The notes beneath the pieces were generated by a model. The model made no database searches. It saw nothing but the letters and a program-made list of their open reading frames with translations, and was not told where the DNA came from. From positions 1 through 39,645 of the forward strand of contig JADZDN010000020.1 of assembly GCA_020851015.1 (NCBI GenBank): a stretch of 39,645 nucleotides of DNA, given 5' to 3'. The position numbers and the translations under genes are program-made. Below are positions 1 to 8,427 of the stretch, in pieces. This DNA comes from Alphaproteobacteria bacterium (GTDB lineage: Bacteria > Pseudomonadota > Alphaproteobacteria > JAEULC01). How positions within the stretch are numbered: position 1 is the stretch's first letter; the number at the start of each line of letters is the position of its first letter.

Positions 1-363
1 CCAGGTCTTCAGGTCCTCGCTCGGCTCCCACTTCTCGCACAGGGACGGGCGCGTGACGTTGTCGGTGCCGGTCACCGACAAGTAGTCGAGCGTCTGCCTT
101 GTGGCATTGGCCGACTCGATCCAGCTGTAGGTGTGCGGGCTCTTCAGGTCCTGGCAGCGCATGCCGAGACGAAGCGTGCCGCCCTTGGCCGGCGTCTGGG
201 CCTGGGCTGGCGACGGCGCGCTCAGCCCGGCGAAGGCATAGGCGGCCCCGGCCGACATGCCGAGCAGGCTGGCGTACCGCACGAATTCGCGGCGATCCAT
301 GTTCTTCTCGGCCAGCTGGCGCTTGAGTTCCGGAAGGAGGGCGTGGTCCTTGTCCGCTGACAT
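1..363 (-). CDS. ABC transporter substrate-binding protein, family 5 (N-terminal part, runs off window)
   Basis: This is the first 121 residues of a periplasmic solute-binding protein of the peptide/nickel (SBP_bac_5) type; the rest lies beyond the left edge. The ATG at 363-361 opens a 23-residue polar leader, then a twin-arginine signal (DRREFVRYASLLG), a hydrophobic stretch and an Ala-rich cleavage zone (SPAQAQT). The mature part begins GGTLRLGM and continues to a CEKWEPSEDLKTW segment, which is the usual SBP_bac_5 order (first strand, then the 'W-x-x-s-xD-x-x-x-W' element). The odd feature is the unusually long n-region before the Arg pair, common in Tat substrates of alphaproteobacteria. 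It would capture an oligopeptide or similar solute for an ABC importer whose other genes are outside the window. Ligand unknown. Confidence 0.85.
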   Translation of the reverse strand, partial: MSADKDHALLPELKRQLAEKNMDRREFVRYASLLGMSAGAAYAFAGLSAPSPAQAQTPAKGGTLRLGMRCQDLKSPHTYSWIESANATRQTLDYLSVTGTDNVTRPSLCEKWEPSEDLKTW

Positions 364-540
364 GTCGGCGATCTCCCTGTTGGTTGGGGCTTTTCAGCCC
401 GTAAATCCCATCCCAAGCTAGGAGTTCACGGCCGGACGCGATGCTTGTCAAGCGACCGTCACTTGGCCAGGGGCGTCCGTAACCGGCGCTTGCGCCCCCT
501 GGAAGGCCGCGCGACACTCGCCTTCGGGAGAAACGCCGGC

Positions 541-2061
541 ATGAACATCGCCCGATTGTTGTGGCGAGCGGCGAGGCTGTGTTCGGACCGGCCCGCCCTG
601 GCCCTGGGCGATACCGTTGTCGCCGACTACGGCACACTCGGGCGCGGCGTCGCCGCCCTGGCGGGCGGGCTGGCCCGGATGGGGGCGCAGCCGGGGGACC
701 GGGTCGCGCTGGTGATGCGCAACGGCCCGGCCTATGTCGAGGCGATGTACGCCTGCTGGCATGGCGGGCTCGTGGCGGTGCCGGTCAACGCCAAGCTCCA
801 TCCCCGCGAATTCGCCTACATCCTCGACAACAGCGGCGCGCGCATCGTGCTGGCGACCGCGGACCTGATCGGCACCCTGGCCGAGACCGGCGCACGGACG
901 GTGATCGTCGCCGACAGCGCGGACTGGCGGCGCCTCTTGCAGGTAGCGCCGCTGGCTCCGGTCGCGCGCGCGGACGACGACGTGGCGTGGCTGTTCTACA
1001 CCAGCGGCACCACGGGCCGGCCCAAGGGTGCGATGCTGACCCACCGCAACCTCTACGCCATGACCCAGGGCTATCTGAGCGACGTCGACGACGTGCCGGC
1101 GGGCGCCACGATCCTGCATGCCGCCCCGATGTCGCACGGATCCGGCCTCTACAACTTCCCCTTCGTGCTGCGCGGCGCGCTGCAGGCGATCCCCGAGAGC
1201 GGCGGGTTCCAGCCCGACGAGATGCTCGGCCTGTTCCGCCGGCATCGCGACGTGGCGCTGTTCGCCGCGCCCACGATGGTCAAGCGCTTGGTCGATCATC
1301 TCGTGGAGCGCGGCGGCGATGCCGGGAATCTGCGGACGATCGTCTATGGCGGCGGGCCGAGGTACGTGGCGGACTGCAAGGCGGCGCTGGCAACCCTCGG
1401 CAACCGGCTGGTGCAGATTTATGGCCAGGGCGAGACGCCGATGACCATCACCGTGCTGCCGCGATGGGCGCATGCCGATACCGCGCATCCCCGCTATCGC
1501 GAGCGCCTGGCGTCGGTCGGCGTGGCGCAGAGCGGCATCGCGCTGCGCGTGGCCGATGCGGAGGACCGCGACGTGGCGCCGGGCGAGATCGGCGAGATCC
1601 TGGTCGGCGGCGATACCGTGATGAAGGGCTACTGGAACGATCCGGCCGCGACGGAAAGGACATTGCGCGGCGGCTGGCTGCATACCGGCGACATGGGAAC
1701 GCTGGACGCGGACGGGTTCCTGACGCTCAAGGACCGGTCGAAGGACCTGATCATCAGCGGCGGATCGAACATCTATCCGCGCGAGGTCGAGGAGGTGCTG
1801 CTGGCCCAGCCCGGCGTCGCCGAGGCGGCGGTGGTCGGCCGCCCGCACCCCGAGTGGGGCGAGGAAGTGGTCGCCTTCGTCGTGCCGGCGCCCGGCGCGC
1901 CGGTGACGCCGCAGCAGCTCGACGCGGCGTGCCTCGCCAGCATCGCCCGCTTCAAGCGCCCCAAGGCTTGGCGCTTCGTCGACGCGCTGCCCAAGAACAA
2001 CTACGGCAAGGTGCTGAAAACCGAGCTGCGCAAGCTCGCCGGCGAGGCCGCGCCGGAGTGA
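541..2061 (+). CDS. Acyl-CoA synthetase, AMP-dependent (class I adenylate-forming)
   Basis: A 506-residue ANL-superfamily ligase that would activate a carboxylic acid with ATP and join it to CoA. The phosphate-binding loop YTSGTTGRPKG lies at residues 153-163, followed by GYWNDP, the adenylate-binding GWLHTGDMG, the hinge region KDRSKDLIISGGSNIYPREV, and the C-terminal PKNNYGKVLK with the probable catalytic lysine K490. All core motifs are intact and the length is normal for the family. The frame is open upstream to 445, but the ATG at 541 has GGAGA ten bases before it and begins the family-like N-terminus. It converges on the glycosyltransferase gene with an 18-base gap. No neighbour indicates the acid; medium/long-chain, malonyl- or aryl-CoA ligase activity are all possible. 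Confidence 0.9.
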   Translation: MNIARLLWRAARLCSDRPALALGDTVVADYGTLGRGVAALAGGLARMGAQPGDRVALVMRNGPAYVEAMYACWHGGLVAVPVNAKLHPREFAYILDNSGARIVLATADLIGTLAETGARTVIVADSADWRRLLQVAPLAPVARADDDVAWLFYTSGTTGRPKGAMLTHRNLYAMTQGYLSDVDDVPAGATILHAAPMSHGSGLYNFPFVLRGALQAIPESGGFQPDEMLGLFRRHRDVALFAAPTMVKRLVDHLVERGGDAGNLRTIVYGGGPRYVADCKAALATLGNRLVQIYGQGETPMTITVLPRWAHADTAHPRYRERLASVGVAQSGIALRVADAEDRDVAPGEIGEILVGGDTVMKGYWNDPAATERTLRGGWLHTGDMGTLDADGFLTLKDRSKDLIISGGSNIYPREVEEVLLAQPGVAEAAVVGRPHPEWGEEVVAFVVPAPGAPVTPQQLDAACLASIARFKRPKAWRFVDALPKNNYGKVLKTELRKLAGEAAPE

Positions 2062-2079
2062 GCCGGCCGCTTCCGAGAG

Positions 2080-4158
2080 CTAGCGTGCCAGGTCGATGGC
2101 GATGGCAGGCTGGCCCGCGGCGGCGCGGTCCCACATCGCGCGGTAGGCGCGCTCGAGATTGCGGGCGAACAGCGGCGTGTCGAACAGCGGGGCCGAGCGA
2201 CGGGCGGCGGCGAGCGACGCGCGCAGTGCGGCCAGGCGCGGCCGGTCCTGGGCCAGCGCGACGGCCAGGCGCTCGTAGCCCGCTTCGTCGTCGGCAACCA
2301 GTTCCGCATGTCCGATCGCGCCTAGCAGGCTCGCGCTGACCCGCGCGGCGAAATGCCGGCCCTTGAGCGCCACAACCGGCAACCCGGCCCACAAGCAATC
2401 GCTGGTCGTCGTATGGCCGTTGTACAGCAGCGTGTCGAGCGCCAGGTCGGCGAGCGCGAGGCGCTCCAGGTGCCGCGGCTTCGGCACGTTGGGCGAGAAC
2501 ACAAGCCGGTCGGGCGCCACGCCGCCTTGATGCGCCGCTGTCTTCAGGTTGCGCGTCGCCGCGTCGTTCTGGTGCATCAGCCACAGGACGCTGCCCGGCA
2601 CGGCGCGCAGGATCGCCATCCATGACCGGAAGGTCGCTTCCGTGATCTTGAATGGCTGGTTGAACGAGGCGAAGACGACGCCGTCCGCGGGCAGACAGAA
2701 ATCGTGGCGCGTCGCGCCGGTGGCGGCGATCGGCTGCGCATTGTTGTTCGGCTGATAGGCGTGCGGCAGGAAGACCGGCTTCTCCGGCCACAGGCGAGCG
2801 TGATCGGCCGGCAGCACGACATGATCGACGATCGCATAGTCGAAAAATCCCGCGCCGCTGCTGCCGGGGAAGCCGAGGAAGGTCGCCTGCACCGGGGCGG
2901 GCCGCATCGCGCAGATTGCCTGGCGGTGGCCCTGGGTCCAGCCCATCAGGTCGACCAGGATGTCGACGCCGGCCGCGCGGATCGCCTCGGCGGCCTGCCG
3001 GTCGGACAGCGCCAGCAGATCGACGAAGCGGTCGGCGCCGGCCTCGATCGCCTCGCGGTAGCCGCCGCCATTGTCGCGGCCATAGGAGAAAAGCTGCACC
3101 TCGACCGCCGCGCGGTCATGCGCCGCGAACAGCCCGCAGGTCAGGTGGCCGACGGCATGGTCCTGGAAGTTCGCCGACAGGTAGCCGATGCGCAGCCGCT
3201 CCTTGGGTTGCGCGGGCCGTGGCGGCGCGAGTGGGGGCGGCGCAAGTGGGGGCGGCGCGAGCCGGGGCGTCGCCCGCTCCAGGGCGCCGGCCCAGGCGCG
3301 CGCGATGGCGACGTTGCGCGCCGGGTCGTCGCAGCGCCCGATATTGCCGAGCGGCGGCTCGGCCGTGGCCTGGCCCTGGGACAGGGCCGCGTCGATGTCG
3401 CGGTCGACCTCGCGCGCCAGGGCTTCGTGTCGCGGCCAGTCGCAGGCGTGCTGGAGCTGGTACATCAATTCGGCGCGCAGCGTCGGGTCGGCGGGCTGCA
3501 GCGCGCGCGCCCGCTCGTTGGCCTGGATCGCTTCGTCGATACGCCACAGCCGCTCGTAAGCCCCGGAAAGGTCACGCCAGGCGTCGGCGTCCTGGGGCGC
3601 CGCCTGGGTCACGTCGCGATAGGCCTCGGCCGCGCCGGCGGCGTCGCCCAGGGTCATCAGCGCGTTGCCGAGATTGGCGAGCAGGGCGGGATCGCGCGGT
3701 CGCGCCGACAGGCCACGCCGGCTGGCCGCGACGGCGTCGCTGGCCGACCCAAGGCGCAGCAGGACGGCCGCGAGGTTGCACAGGATGTCGGGGTCGCCGG
3801 GATGCGCTTTGTCGGCCTGGCGGAACGCGCGCTCGGCCTCGGCGAACCGCTCCAGGCGCACCAGCGCGTTGCCCAGGTTGAAGGCGGCGTTGCCGTGGCG
3901 CGGGTCGAGCTTCAGCGCCAGGGCGGCGGATTGCGCGGCCGCGCTGGCGTCGCCGCGCTGCAGCAGGATGGCCGCCATCAGGGCATGCGGATCGGGGTCG
4001 GCGGGGCTGGCGGCGGCAAGTTGCCGGCACAGCGCCTCGGCGCGGTCGAACTGGCCCTGCTGCGCCAGGCGCGCCAGCTCGGCGCGGAGCTGGGCGCGCG
4101 CCGCGGGCGACCCGGCCGCGCCCTGTTTGGCCATGCGGCGGCGTTGGTTGCGGTTCAT
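2080..4158 (-). CDS. TPR protein with GT41 (SPINDLY/OGT-like) glycosyltransferase domain
   Basis: A 692-residue cytoplasmic protein. Residues about 20-290 are consecutive tetratricopeptide repeats (for example LDPRHGNAAFNLGNALVRL and HPGDPDILCNLAAVLLRLG); a proline-rich linker at about 302-316 follows; residues about 318-690 form a GT41 domain (RIGYLSANFQDHAVGHL, PVQATFLGFPGSSG, FFDYAIVDHVVLP, FASFNQPFKITEATFRSW, HTTTSDCLWAGLPVVALKG). The family transfers a sugar from a nucleotide donor to Ser/Thr of proteins; bacterial members are mostly uncharacterised, while a TPR-glycosyltransferase (FlmG) decorates flagellin in Caulobacter. The ATG at 4158 (MNRNQRRR) matches the usual start of relatives; a TTG four codons upstream is in frame. 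Donor and acceptor are unknown; the nonulosonic acid genes further right in the window make a flagellin role worth testing. Confidence 0.9.
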   Translation of the reverse strand: MNRNQRRRMAKQGAAGSPAARAQLRAELARLAQQGQFDRAEALCRQLAAASPADPDPHALMAAILLQRGDASAAAQSAALALKLDPRHGNAAFNLGNALVRLERFAEAERAFRQADKAHPGDPDILCNLAAVLLRLGSASDAVAASRRGLSARPRDPALLANLGNALMTLGDAAGAAEAYRDVTQAAPQDADAWRDLSGAYERLWRIDEAIQANERARALQPADPTLRAELMYQLQHACDWPRHEALAREVDRDIDAALSQGQATAEPPLGNIGRCDDPARNVAIARAWAGALERATPRLAPPPLAPPPLAPPRPAQPKERLRIGYLSANFQDHAVGHLTCGLFAAHDRAAVEVQLFSYGRDNGGGYREAIEAGADRFVDLLALSDRQAAEAIRAAGVDILVDLMGWTQGHRQAICAMRPAPVQATFLGFPGSSGAGFFDYAIVDHVVLPADHARLWPEKPVFLPHAYQPNNNAQPIAATGATRHDFCLPADGVVFASFNQPFKITEATFRSWMAILRAVPGSVLWLMHQNDAATRNLKTAAHQGGVAPDRLVFSPNVPKPRHLERLALADLALDTLLYNGHTTTSDCLWAGLPVVALKGRHFAARVSASLLGAIGHAELVADDEAGYERLAVALAQDRPRLAALRASLAAARRSAPLFDTPLFARNLERAYRAMWDRAAAGQPAIAIDLAR
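3221..3265 (-). repeat. Three tandem 15-bp repeats in the TPR-GT41 linker
   Basis: The plus strand shows a 15-base unit GGCGGCGCGAGTGGG at 3221-3235, a copy with one change at 3236-3250, and a third copy with a diverged end at 3251-3265. On the coding strand the units encode successive LAPPP pentapeptides in the interdomain linker. Because 15 is a multiple of three, gain or loss of a unit would change linker length without a frameshift. Confidence 0.8.
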
Positions 4159-4265
4159 GGGCCGCGACAATAGGGGAGCGGGCGCAACCCGCCAATCCGC
4201 GCCCGATGGTCGCCGGCGGCGGCATCGCCTAGGATGGCCGGGGCGCGGGCCAGGGGAGGCGGCGG

Positions 4266-5066
4266 ATGGCGGGGCGGTTGCAGGGCAGGGTGGCGCTGGT
4301 GATCGGCGCGGGCTCGGTCGGTCCGGGCTGGGGCAACGGCAAGGCCGCGGCCGTGCTGTTCGCGCGCGAGGGCGCCAACGTCTTCGCGGTCGACGTCAAC
4401 CTGGAAGCCGCCAACGAGACCTGCGCGATCATCCGCAACGAGGGGCACGAGGCCACCGCCTACCAGGCCGATGTCAGCAAGTCCGACCAGGTCAAGGCGA
4501 TGGTGGACGTCTGCCTGGCCTGCTACGGGCATATCGACGTGCTGCAGAACAATGTCGGGATCGTATCGGTCGGCGGGCCGGTCGCGCTGGACGAGAAGGA
4601 GTGGGACCGCGTCCACGACGTCAACCTGAAGAGCTTCTTCCTGACCTGCAAGCATGTGCTGCCGCACATGGAGAGCCGGGGAAAGGGGGCGATCGTCAAC
4701 ATCTCGTCGATCGCGGCGATACGGTGGACCGGCGTTCCTTACCTCAGCTACTACACCTCCAAGGCGGCCATCAACCAGTTCACGGTGGCCGTGGCGATGG
4801 AATACGCGGCCAAGGGCATCCGTTGTAATGCCGTGCTGCCCGGCCTGATGAACACGCCCATGGTCCACGCCTCGCTGCCCGGCGCCTATGCCAAGGGGGA
4901 CGCCGAGAAGATGGTGGCGATCCGCGATGCGCAATGCCCGACCGGCAAGATGGGCGATGCCTGGGACGTGGCGCATGCCTCGCTGTTCCTTGCCAGCGAC
5001 GAGGCGCGCTACATCACCGGCCATTCGCTGGTGGTGGACGGCGGCATCACCTTGAAGTTCGCATGA
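4266..5066 (+). CDS. SDR family oxidoreductase
   Basis: A 266-residue classical short-chain dehydrogenase/reductase. The N-terminal cofactor loop is of the extended form GAGSVGPGWGNGKA (residues 14-27), seen in an SDR subgroup with an insert in the usual TGxxxGIG loop. The NNVG segment, the NISS serine, and the YLSYYTSKAA segment with the Tyr-x-x-x-Lys pair are present, as is the C-terminal GHSLVVDGG. An acidic residue after the second strand (VDVNLE) suggests NAD rather than NADP. The ATG at 4266 follows a GGGGAGG-type ribosome site. It is divergent from the glycosyltransferase gene (107 bases apart). Substrate cannot be inferred from sequence or context. Confidence 0.9.
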   Translation: MAGRLQGRVALVIGAGSVGPGWGNGKAAAVLFAREGANVFAVDVNLEAANETCAIIRNEGHEATAYQADVSKSDQVKAMVDVCLACYGHIDVLQNNVGIVSVGGPVALDEKEWDRVHDVNLKSFFLTCKHVLPHMESRGKGAIVNISSIAAIRWTGVPYLSYYTSKAAINQFTVAVAMEYAAKGIRCNAVLPGLMNTPMVHASLPGAYAKGDAEKMVAIRDAQCPTGKMGDAWDVAHASLFLASDEARYITGHSLVVDGGITLKFA

Positions 5067-5145
5067 CCAGGCTGCCACCAATTTGCCATATCCCTGTGGC
5101 ATCAGGCCGATGGGGGATTGGCGTGCAACGAAGGACAGGATCGCG

Positions 5146-6423
5146 ATGCGACAGGCTTTGAAGGCGCTGTGCATGGCCGTGGCGCTCGGCCAGGGCCTTG
5201 TTGCGCTGGGCTTGGGGACCGCCCCGGCCGCCGCGCAGGAACAGGTGGCGGGGCCGGTGCTGAAGGAAGCCTATGACCTGTACCAGGGGGCGCGCTATCC
5301 CGAGGCGGCGGCCAAGTTCGAGCAGGGGCTGCGAATGAACCCCTCGCGCGGCCAGGCCGCGGTGGCGTTCTTCCTGCTGGGCGAGAGCTACATGCAGACG
5401 GGCGAAAGCTTCAAGGCCAAGGCCAACTACGAGGCGTCGCTGCAGGCCGACCCGCAGAGCCAGGTCCGCCAGCAGGCGCGCGAGCGCCTGGGTGCGATCG
5501 CCTCGGCGGGTCCGGCGACCGGCCGCAGCGCCGGGCCGCCGCCGGCGCAGCCCGGCGCGGCCGGGCAGGTATTCGACTCCACCGGCCGCTCGCCGGCGAT
5601 GCCGCCGCCGCCCCCGCCGCCGCAGACCGCCGGGCGCGGCCAAGTCTTGCCGCCGCCGCCCCTCGGCCGGCCGCCGCAGGCCGCCGCCGCCCCGCCGGCC
5701 GATATCTTCCAGCCCGGCACCGCGATCAAGGACTGCGAGGCCTGTCCGGCCATGGTCGTCATTCCGCCCGGCCAGTTCCAGATGGGCTCGCATCGCGGCG
5801 ACGACGACGAGCGGCCGGTGCATCTCGTGACCATCCCGCGGCCGATCGCGGTCGGGCGGTTCGAAGTCACCTTCGCCGAGTACGACGCCTGCGTCGCCGC
5901 CGGCGGCTGCCGCAGCAACGTCAGCGATCGCGGCTGGGGCCGCGGCGCGCAGCCGGTCATCCACGTGACCTGGAACGACGCCATGGACTACGCGCGCTGG
6001 CTCAGCGCCATCACCGGGCGGCGCTACCGCCTGCCGTCGGAATCGGAATGGGAATACGCCGCGCGCGGCGCCAGCCAGGCCGAGGACGTGTTCGGCGCCG
6101 GCCAGGCGAACTGCGAGGGCTGCGGCAGCCCCTGGGACGGCAAGCGCCCGGCGCCGGTCGGGCGGTTCGCGCCCAACGGGTTCGGCCTGCACGACATGCT
6201 GGGCAACGTGTGGGAGTGGACGCTGGATTGCCGCAACGACAACTACCGCGGCGCGCCGCCCGACGGCTCGCCATGGCTTGCCGGCGACTGCTCGCGCCGG
6301 TCGCTGCGCGGTGGCGGCTACAAGGACGGCGCCAGCAAGGCGCGCGCGGCCTACCGCAACAAGGACCCGATCACCGACCGCGATCCCGACAACGGCTTCC
6401 GCGTGGTGCGCGAACTGCCCTGA
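5146..6423 (+). CDS. Secreted TPR protein with C-terminal SUMF/FGE-like domain
   Basis: A 425-residue exported protein. Residues 1-29 are a signal peptide ending APAAAQ; residues about 35-125 carry tetratricopeptide/YbgF-like helices (RYPEAAAKFEQGLRMNP, LLGESYMQTGESFKAKANYEASL); residues about 125-200 are a Pro/Ala-rich linker with a run of seven prolines; residues about 203-424 form a sulfatase-modifying-factor domain (MVVIPPGQFQMGS, RYRLPSESEWEYAARG, GNVWEWTLDC, RGGGYKDG, DNGFRVVREL). The two cysteines that true formylglycine-generating enzymes carry in the last part are absent after GGGYKDG, so this is unlikely to make formylglycine; it belongs with SUMF domains of binding or regulatory function. 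In-frame TTG (5083) and ATG (5110) starts exist upstream, but only 5146 leads directly into a signal peptide. Confidence 0.82.
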   Translation: MRQALKALCMAVALGQGLVALGLGTAPAAAQEQVAGPVLKEAYDLYQGARYPEAAAKFEQGLRMNPSRGQAAVAFFLLGESYMQTGESFKAKANYEASLQADPQSQVRQQARERLGAIASAGPATGRSAGPPPAQPGAAGQVFDSTGRSPAMPPPPPPPQTAGRGQVLPPPPLGRPPQAAAAPPADIFQPGTAIKDCEACPAMVVIPPGQFQMGSHRGDDDERPVHLVTIPRPIAVGRFEVTFAEYDACVAAGGCRSNVSDRGWGRGAQPVIHVTWNDAMDYARWLSAITGRRYRLPSESEWEYAARGASQAEDVFGAGQANCEGCGSPWDGKRPAPVGRFAPNGFGLHDMLGNVWEWTLDCRNDNYRGAPPDGSPWLAGDCSRRSLRGGGYKDGASKARAAYRNKDPITDRDPDNGFRVVRELP

Positions 6424-6442
6424 CCTGGGGCAGGCGCGGCGC

Positions 6443-7480
6443 TTACGTCCTCGAACGGCGCAGGCGCTTGAAGATCGGCGGGGTGATCGCCAGCACGATC
6501 AACAGCCGGAAGGCGTGGTGCGTGGCGACGAAGGCGATGTCGATCGACAGCGCCAGCGCGACCAGGCTCATCTCCGCCAGGCCGCCGGGCGCGTAGGCCA
6601 GGACCAGCGCCGCGATCGGAAGCCCGGTGATCTGATGCAGCACGGCTGCCGACACCACGGCGAGGCCGATCATGATGACGGCGAAGACGGCGGCGTGGAG
6701 GATCGCGCCGCGCACCTCGCCCAGCCGCGTGCCGGCGAAGCGGCAGCCGACTCCGACTCCCATCACGACCTGGGCGGCCGAGATCAGCTCGGCCGGCGGC
6801 CGGGCGGCGGTCAATCCCGTCATGTGCGCCGCGGCGCTGGCGATCATCGGTCCCAGCACCTGCCAGGCCGGCAGCCGTAGCCGCTGGCCGAGGAAGCCGC
6901 CGACGACGGCGCAGGCGCCGAGCTTGGCGAGATCGAGCAGGGGTACGTCGAGGATGCCGACACTGGCCGCCGCGCGCGCCGCGGGCGAGTAGTCCATGAA
7001 GACGCGGAACCAGATCGGGATCGCGAATACGGCCAGCAGGATGCGCACCGCGTGGGTCAGCGAGATGATGCGCTCGTCGCCGCCCATCTGCGCGCCGACG
7101 ATCGTCATCTCGTTCAGCCCGCCCGGCGCGGCCGAGAAGAACGAGGTCGTCACGTCGGCGCCTGCCGCGTAGCGGAAATAGAGCACGCCCGCGCCCAGCG
7201 TGACGGTGCAATAGACCAGCAGCCCGGCCAGCGGCAGCGGCCAGGCGACGAGATGCGAGAACAGGTCGGGCGTGAAGCTGCTGCCCAGCATGACGCCCAG
7301 GATCGTGACCATCGCCATGCGCAGGGGATGCAGGCTGCGCACGGGCCGGCCATAGAGCGCCGCCGCGGTCACCACCGTCATCGCGCCGATCATCCAGGGC
7401 AGCGGCGACTGCAGCCACCAGCAGACCACGCCCCCCGCCGACGCCAGCAGCAGGGTCGAAAGGATGCGAGCCGCGTTCAA
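6443..7480 (-). CDS. AbrB-family (PF05145) inner-membrane protein
   Basis: A 345-residue multi-pass membrane protein of the duplicated 'AbrB / ammonia monooxygenase-like' family, unrelated to the Bacillus DNA-binding AbrB. About ten hydrophobic helices are arranged in two similar halves; each half carries an LQSPLPWMIGAM / LRLPAWQVLGPMI element and a later PGGLNEM / PGGLAEMS element, which is the diagnostic pair. The start is a TTG at 7480-7478 that overlaps the stop of the preceding deacylase gene (TTGA), indicating translational coupling. It is third in the operon argE - aspartoacylase - this gene. The family is thought to act in transport, but no substrate is established; the context suggests export or import of an acylated amino acid or its product. 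Confidence 0.85.
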   Translation of the reverse strand: MNAARILSTLLLASAGGVVCWWLQSPLPWMIGAMTVVTAAALYGRPVRSLHPLRMAMVTILGVMLGSSFTPDLFSHLVAWPLPLAGLLVYCTVTLGAGVLYFRYAAGADVTTSFFSAAPGGLNEMTIVGAQMGGDERIISLTHAVRILLAVFAIPIWFRVFMDYSPAARAAASVGILDVPLLDLAKLGACAVVGGFLGQRLRLPAWQVLGPMIASAAAHMTGLTAARPPAELISAAQVVMGVGVGCRFAGTRLGEVRGAILHAAVFAVIMIGLAVVSAAVLHQITGLPIAALVLAYAPGGLAEMSLVALALSIDIAFVATHHAFRLLIVLAITPPIFKRLRRSRT

Positions 7481-8427
7481 ACGATGAACCTGCCCAGGCG
7501 CACCGCGGTCTGGCCAGGGGTCAGGCGCTTCGAGGGCATGATCAGCACGCAGTCGTCATAGGGCGTGCGCACATCGGCGGCGCCGTCGCGCGCGATGGCC
7601 GTGCCGGCGCGCGGGATAATCTCCAGGCCGCTGTAGTCTTCGATGAAGGTGAATTCCGGCGTGCTGACGGTGACGGCCTGCGTCACTTCGACCACGCGCT
7701 GGGCGGAGGGTCGCGTCGCGGGCAAATGCGGCGCCGCGTCGGTCGCATCGATCGTGCCGGCTGCCGCCAGGAAACGCAGCGTCGTCTCGATCGCCACGTC
7801 GACCGCAAGCTGCGTCCAATGCTGCCCGCATTCCACCAGCAGCGCGTTCTTGGCGCTGGCCGGATCGCCGAAGCCGCCATAGTCGCGCATGCGTCGCCCG
7901 GCCGCGTGGCCGCCGTCGACCACCACCAGCTCCGGCACGCCGACGCGGCGCGCCAGGTCCAGTCCCTTGGGCAGAGGCCCCGACAGCATCAGCGGCCGCG
8001 TGGTCGTCTGCATGGAATGGACATCGAGCAGCAGGTCGGCGGTGTCGATCAGCGGGCGCAGCTCGCGCGCCCGGCGCAGCTCGATCGACGTGCGCGGCCC
8101 GTCCAGCGTGGCCGTGTCCCACAGGCGATTGAAATCCTCGTCGACATAGCGCGAGGCGGTGGGGTTCAGCGGGTCGAAGCGGCGATAGGCCTCGACATTG
8201 CAGAGCGCGACCGTAAGGCGCCCGCGCCGCGGGCGGATGCCGCGCTCGTTGAGGAAGGTCGCGGCGTGCGCGCCACACAGCTCGTTGCCGTGCACCAGCG
8301 CCGTCACCAGCACATGGGGGCCCGGCCTGCCGCTGTCCCAGGCGACGACATAGGGGATGCCCGCGCCGCCCTCGCGGAAGGCCGCGATGTCGGGCGCGGC
8401 GATCTCGATCGCCGGCGGCTGGGTCAT
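7477..8427 (-). CDS. Succinylglutamate desuccinylase/aspartoacylase family protein
   Basis: A 316-residue M14-like zinc deacylase. The zinc-site motif VHGNELCG (His and Glu, residues about 46-53), the GRLTVALCNVEAYRRFDP stretch with the substrate-binding Asn/Arg, DEDFNRLW, the LLDVHSM histidine and the LLVECGQHW glutamate segment are present in family order. Members hydrolyse N-acyl amino acids or similar amides (aspartoacylase, AstE, DoeB). The ATG overlaps the argE stop codon as ATGA, and its own stop overlaps the next start as TTGA, so the three genes are very probably one translationally coupled unit. A joint role with the M20 deacylase in catabolism of an N-acylated amino acid is an inference; the precise acyl substrate is not determinable. 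Confidence 0.87.
   Translation of the reverse strand: MTQPPAIEIAAPDIAAFREGGAGIPYVVAWDSGRPGPHVLVTALVHGNELCGAHAATFLNERGIRPRRGRLTVALCNVEAYRRFDPLNPTASRYVDEDFNRLWDTATLDGPRTSIELRRARELRPLIDTADLLLDVHSMQTTTRPLMLSGPLPKGLDLARRVGVPELVVVDGGHAAGRRMRDYGGFGDPASAKNALLVECGQHWTQLAVDVAIETTLRFLAAAGTIDATDAAPHLPATRPSAQRVVEVTQAVTVSTPEFTFIEDYSGLEIIPRAGTAIARDGAADVRTPYDDCVLIMPSKRLTPGQTAVRLGRFIV

Noticed and set aside
448..1848. Long antisense frame opposite the acyl-CoA synthetase, and similar long frames opposite most genes
   Set aside because: They arise from high GC codon bias on the other strand, are rich in Arg/Ala/Gly, show no domain motifs, and each sits over a gene with intact family motifs.
3221..3265. CRISPR-like array
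   Set aside because: The units are contiguous 15-mers with no spacers and lie inside a coding sequence.
5752..6423. Formylglycine-generating enzyme (sulfatase activation)
   Set aside because: The catalytic cysteine pair is missing and no sulfatase gene is in the window.
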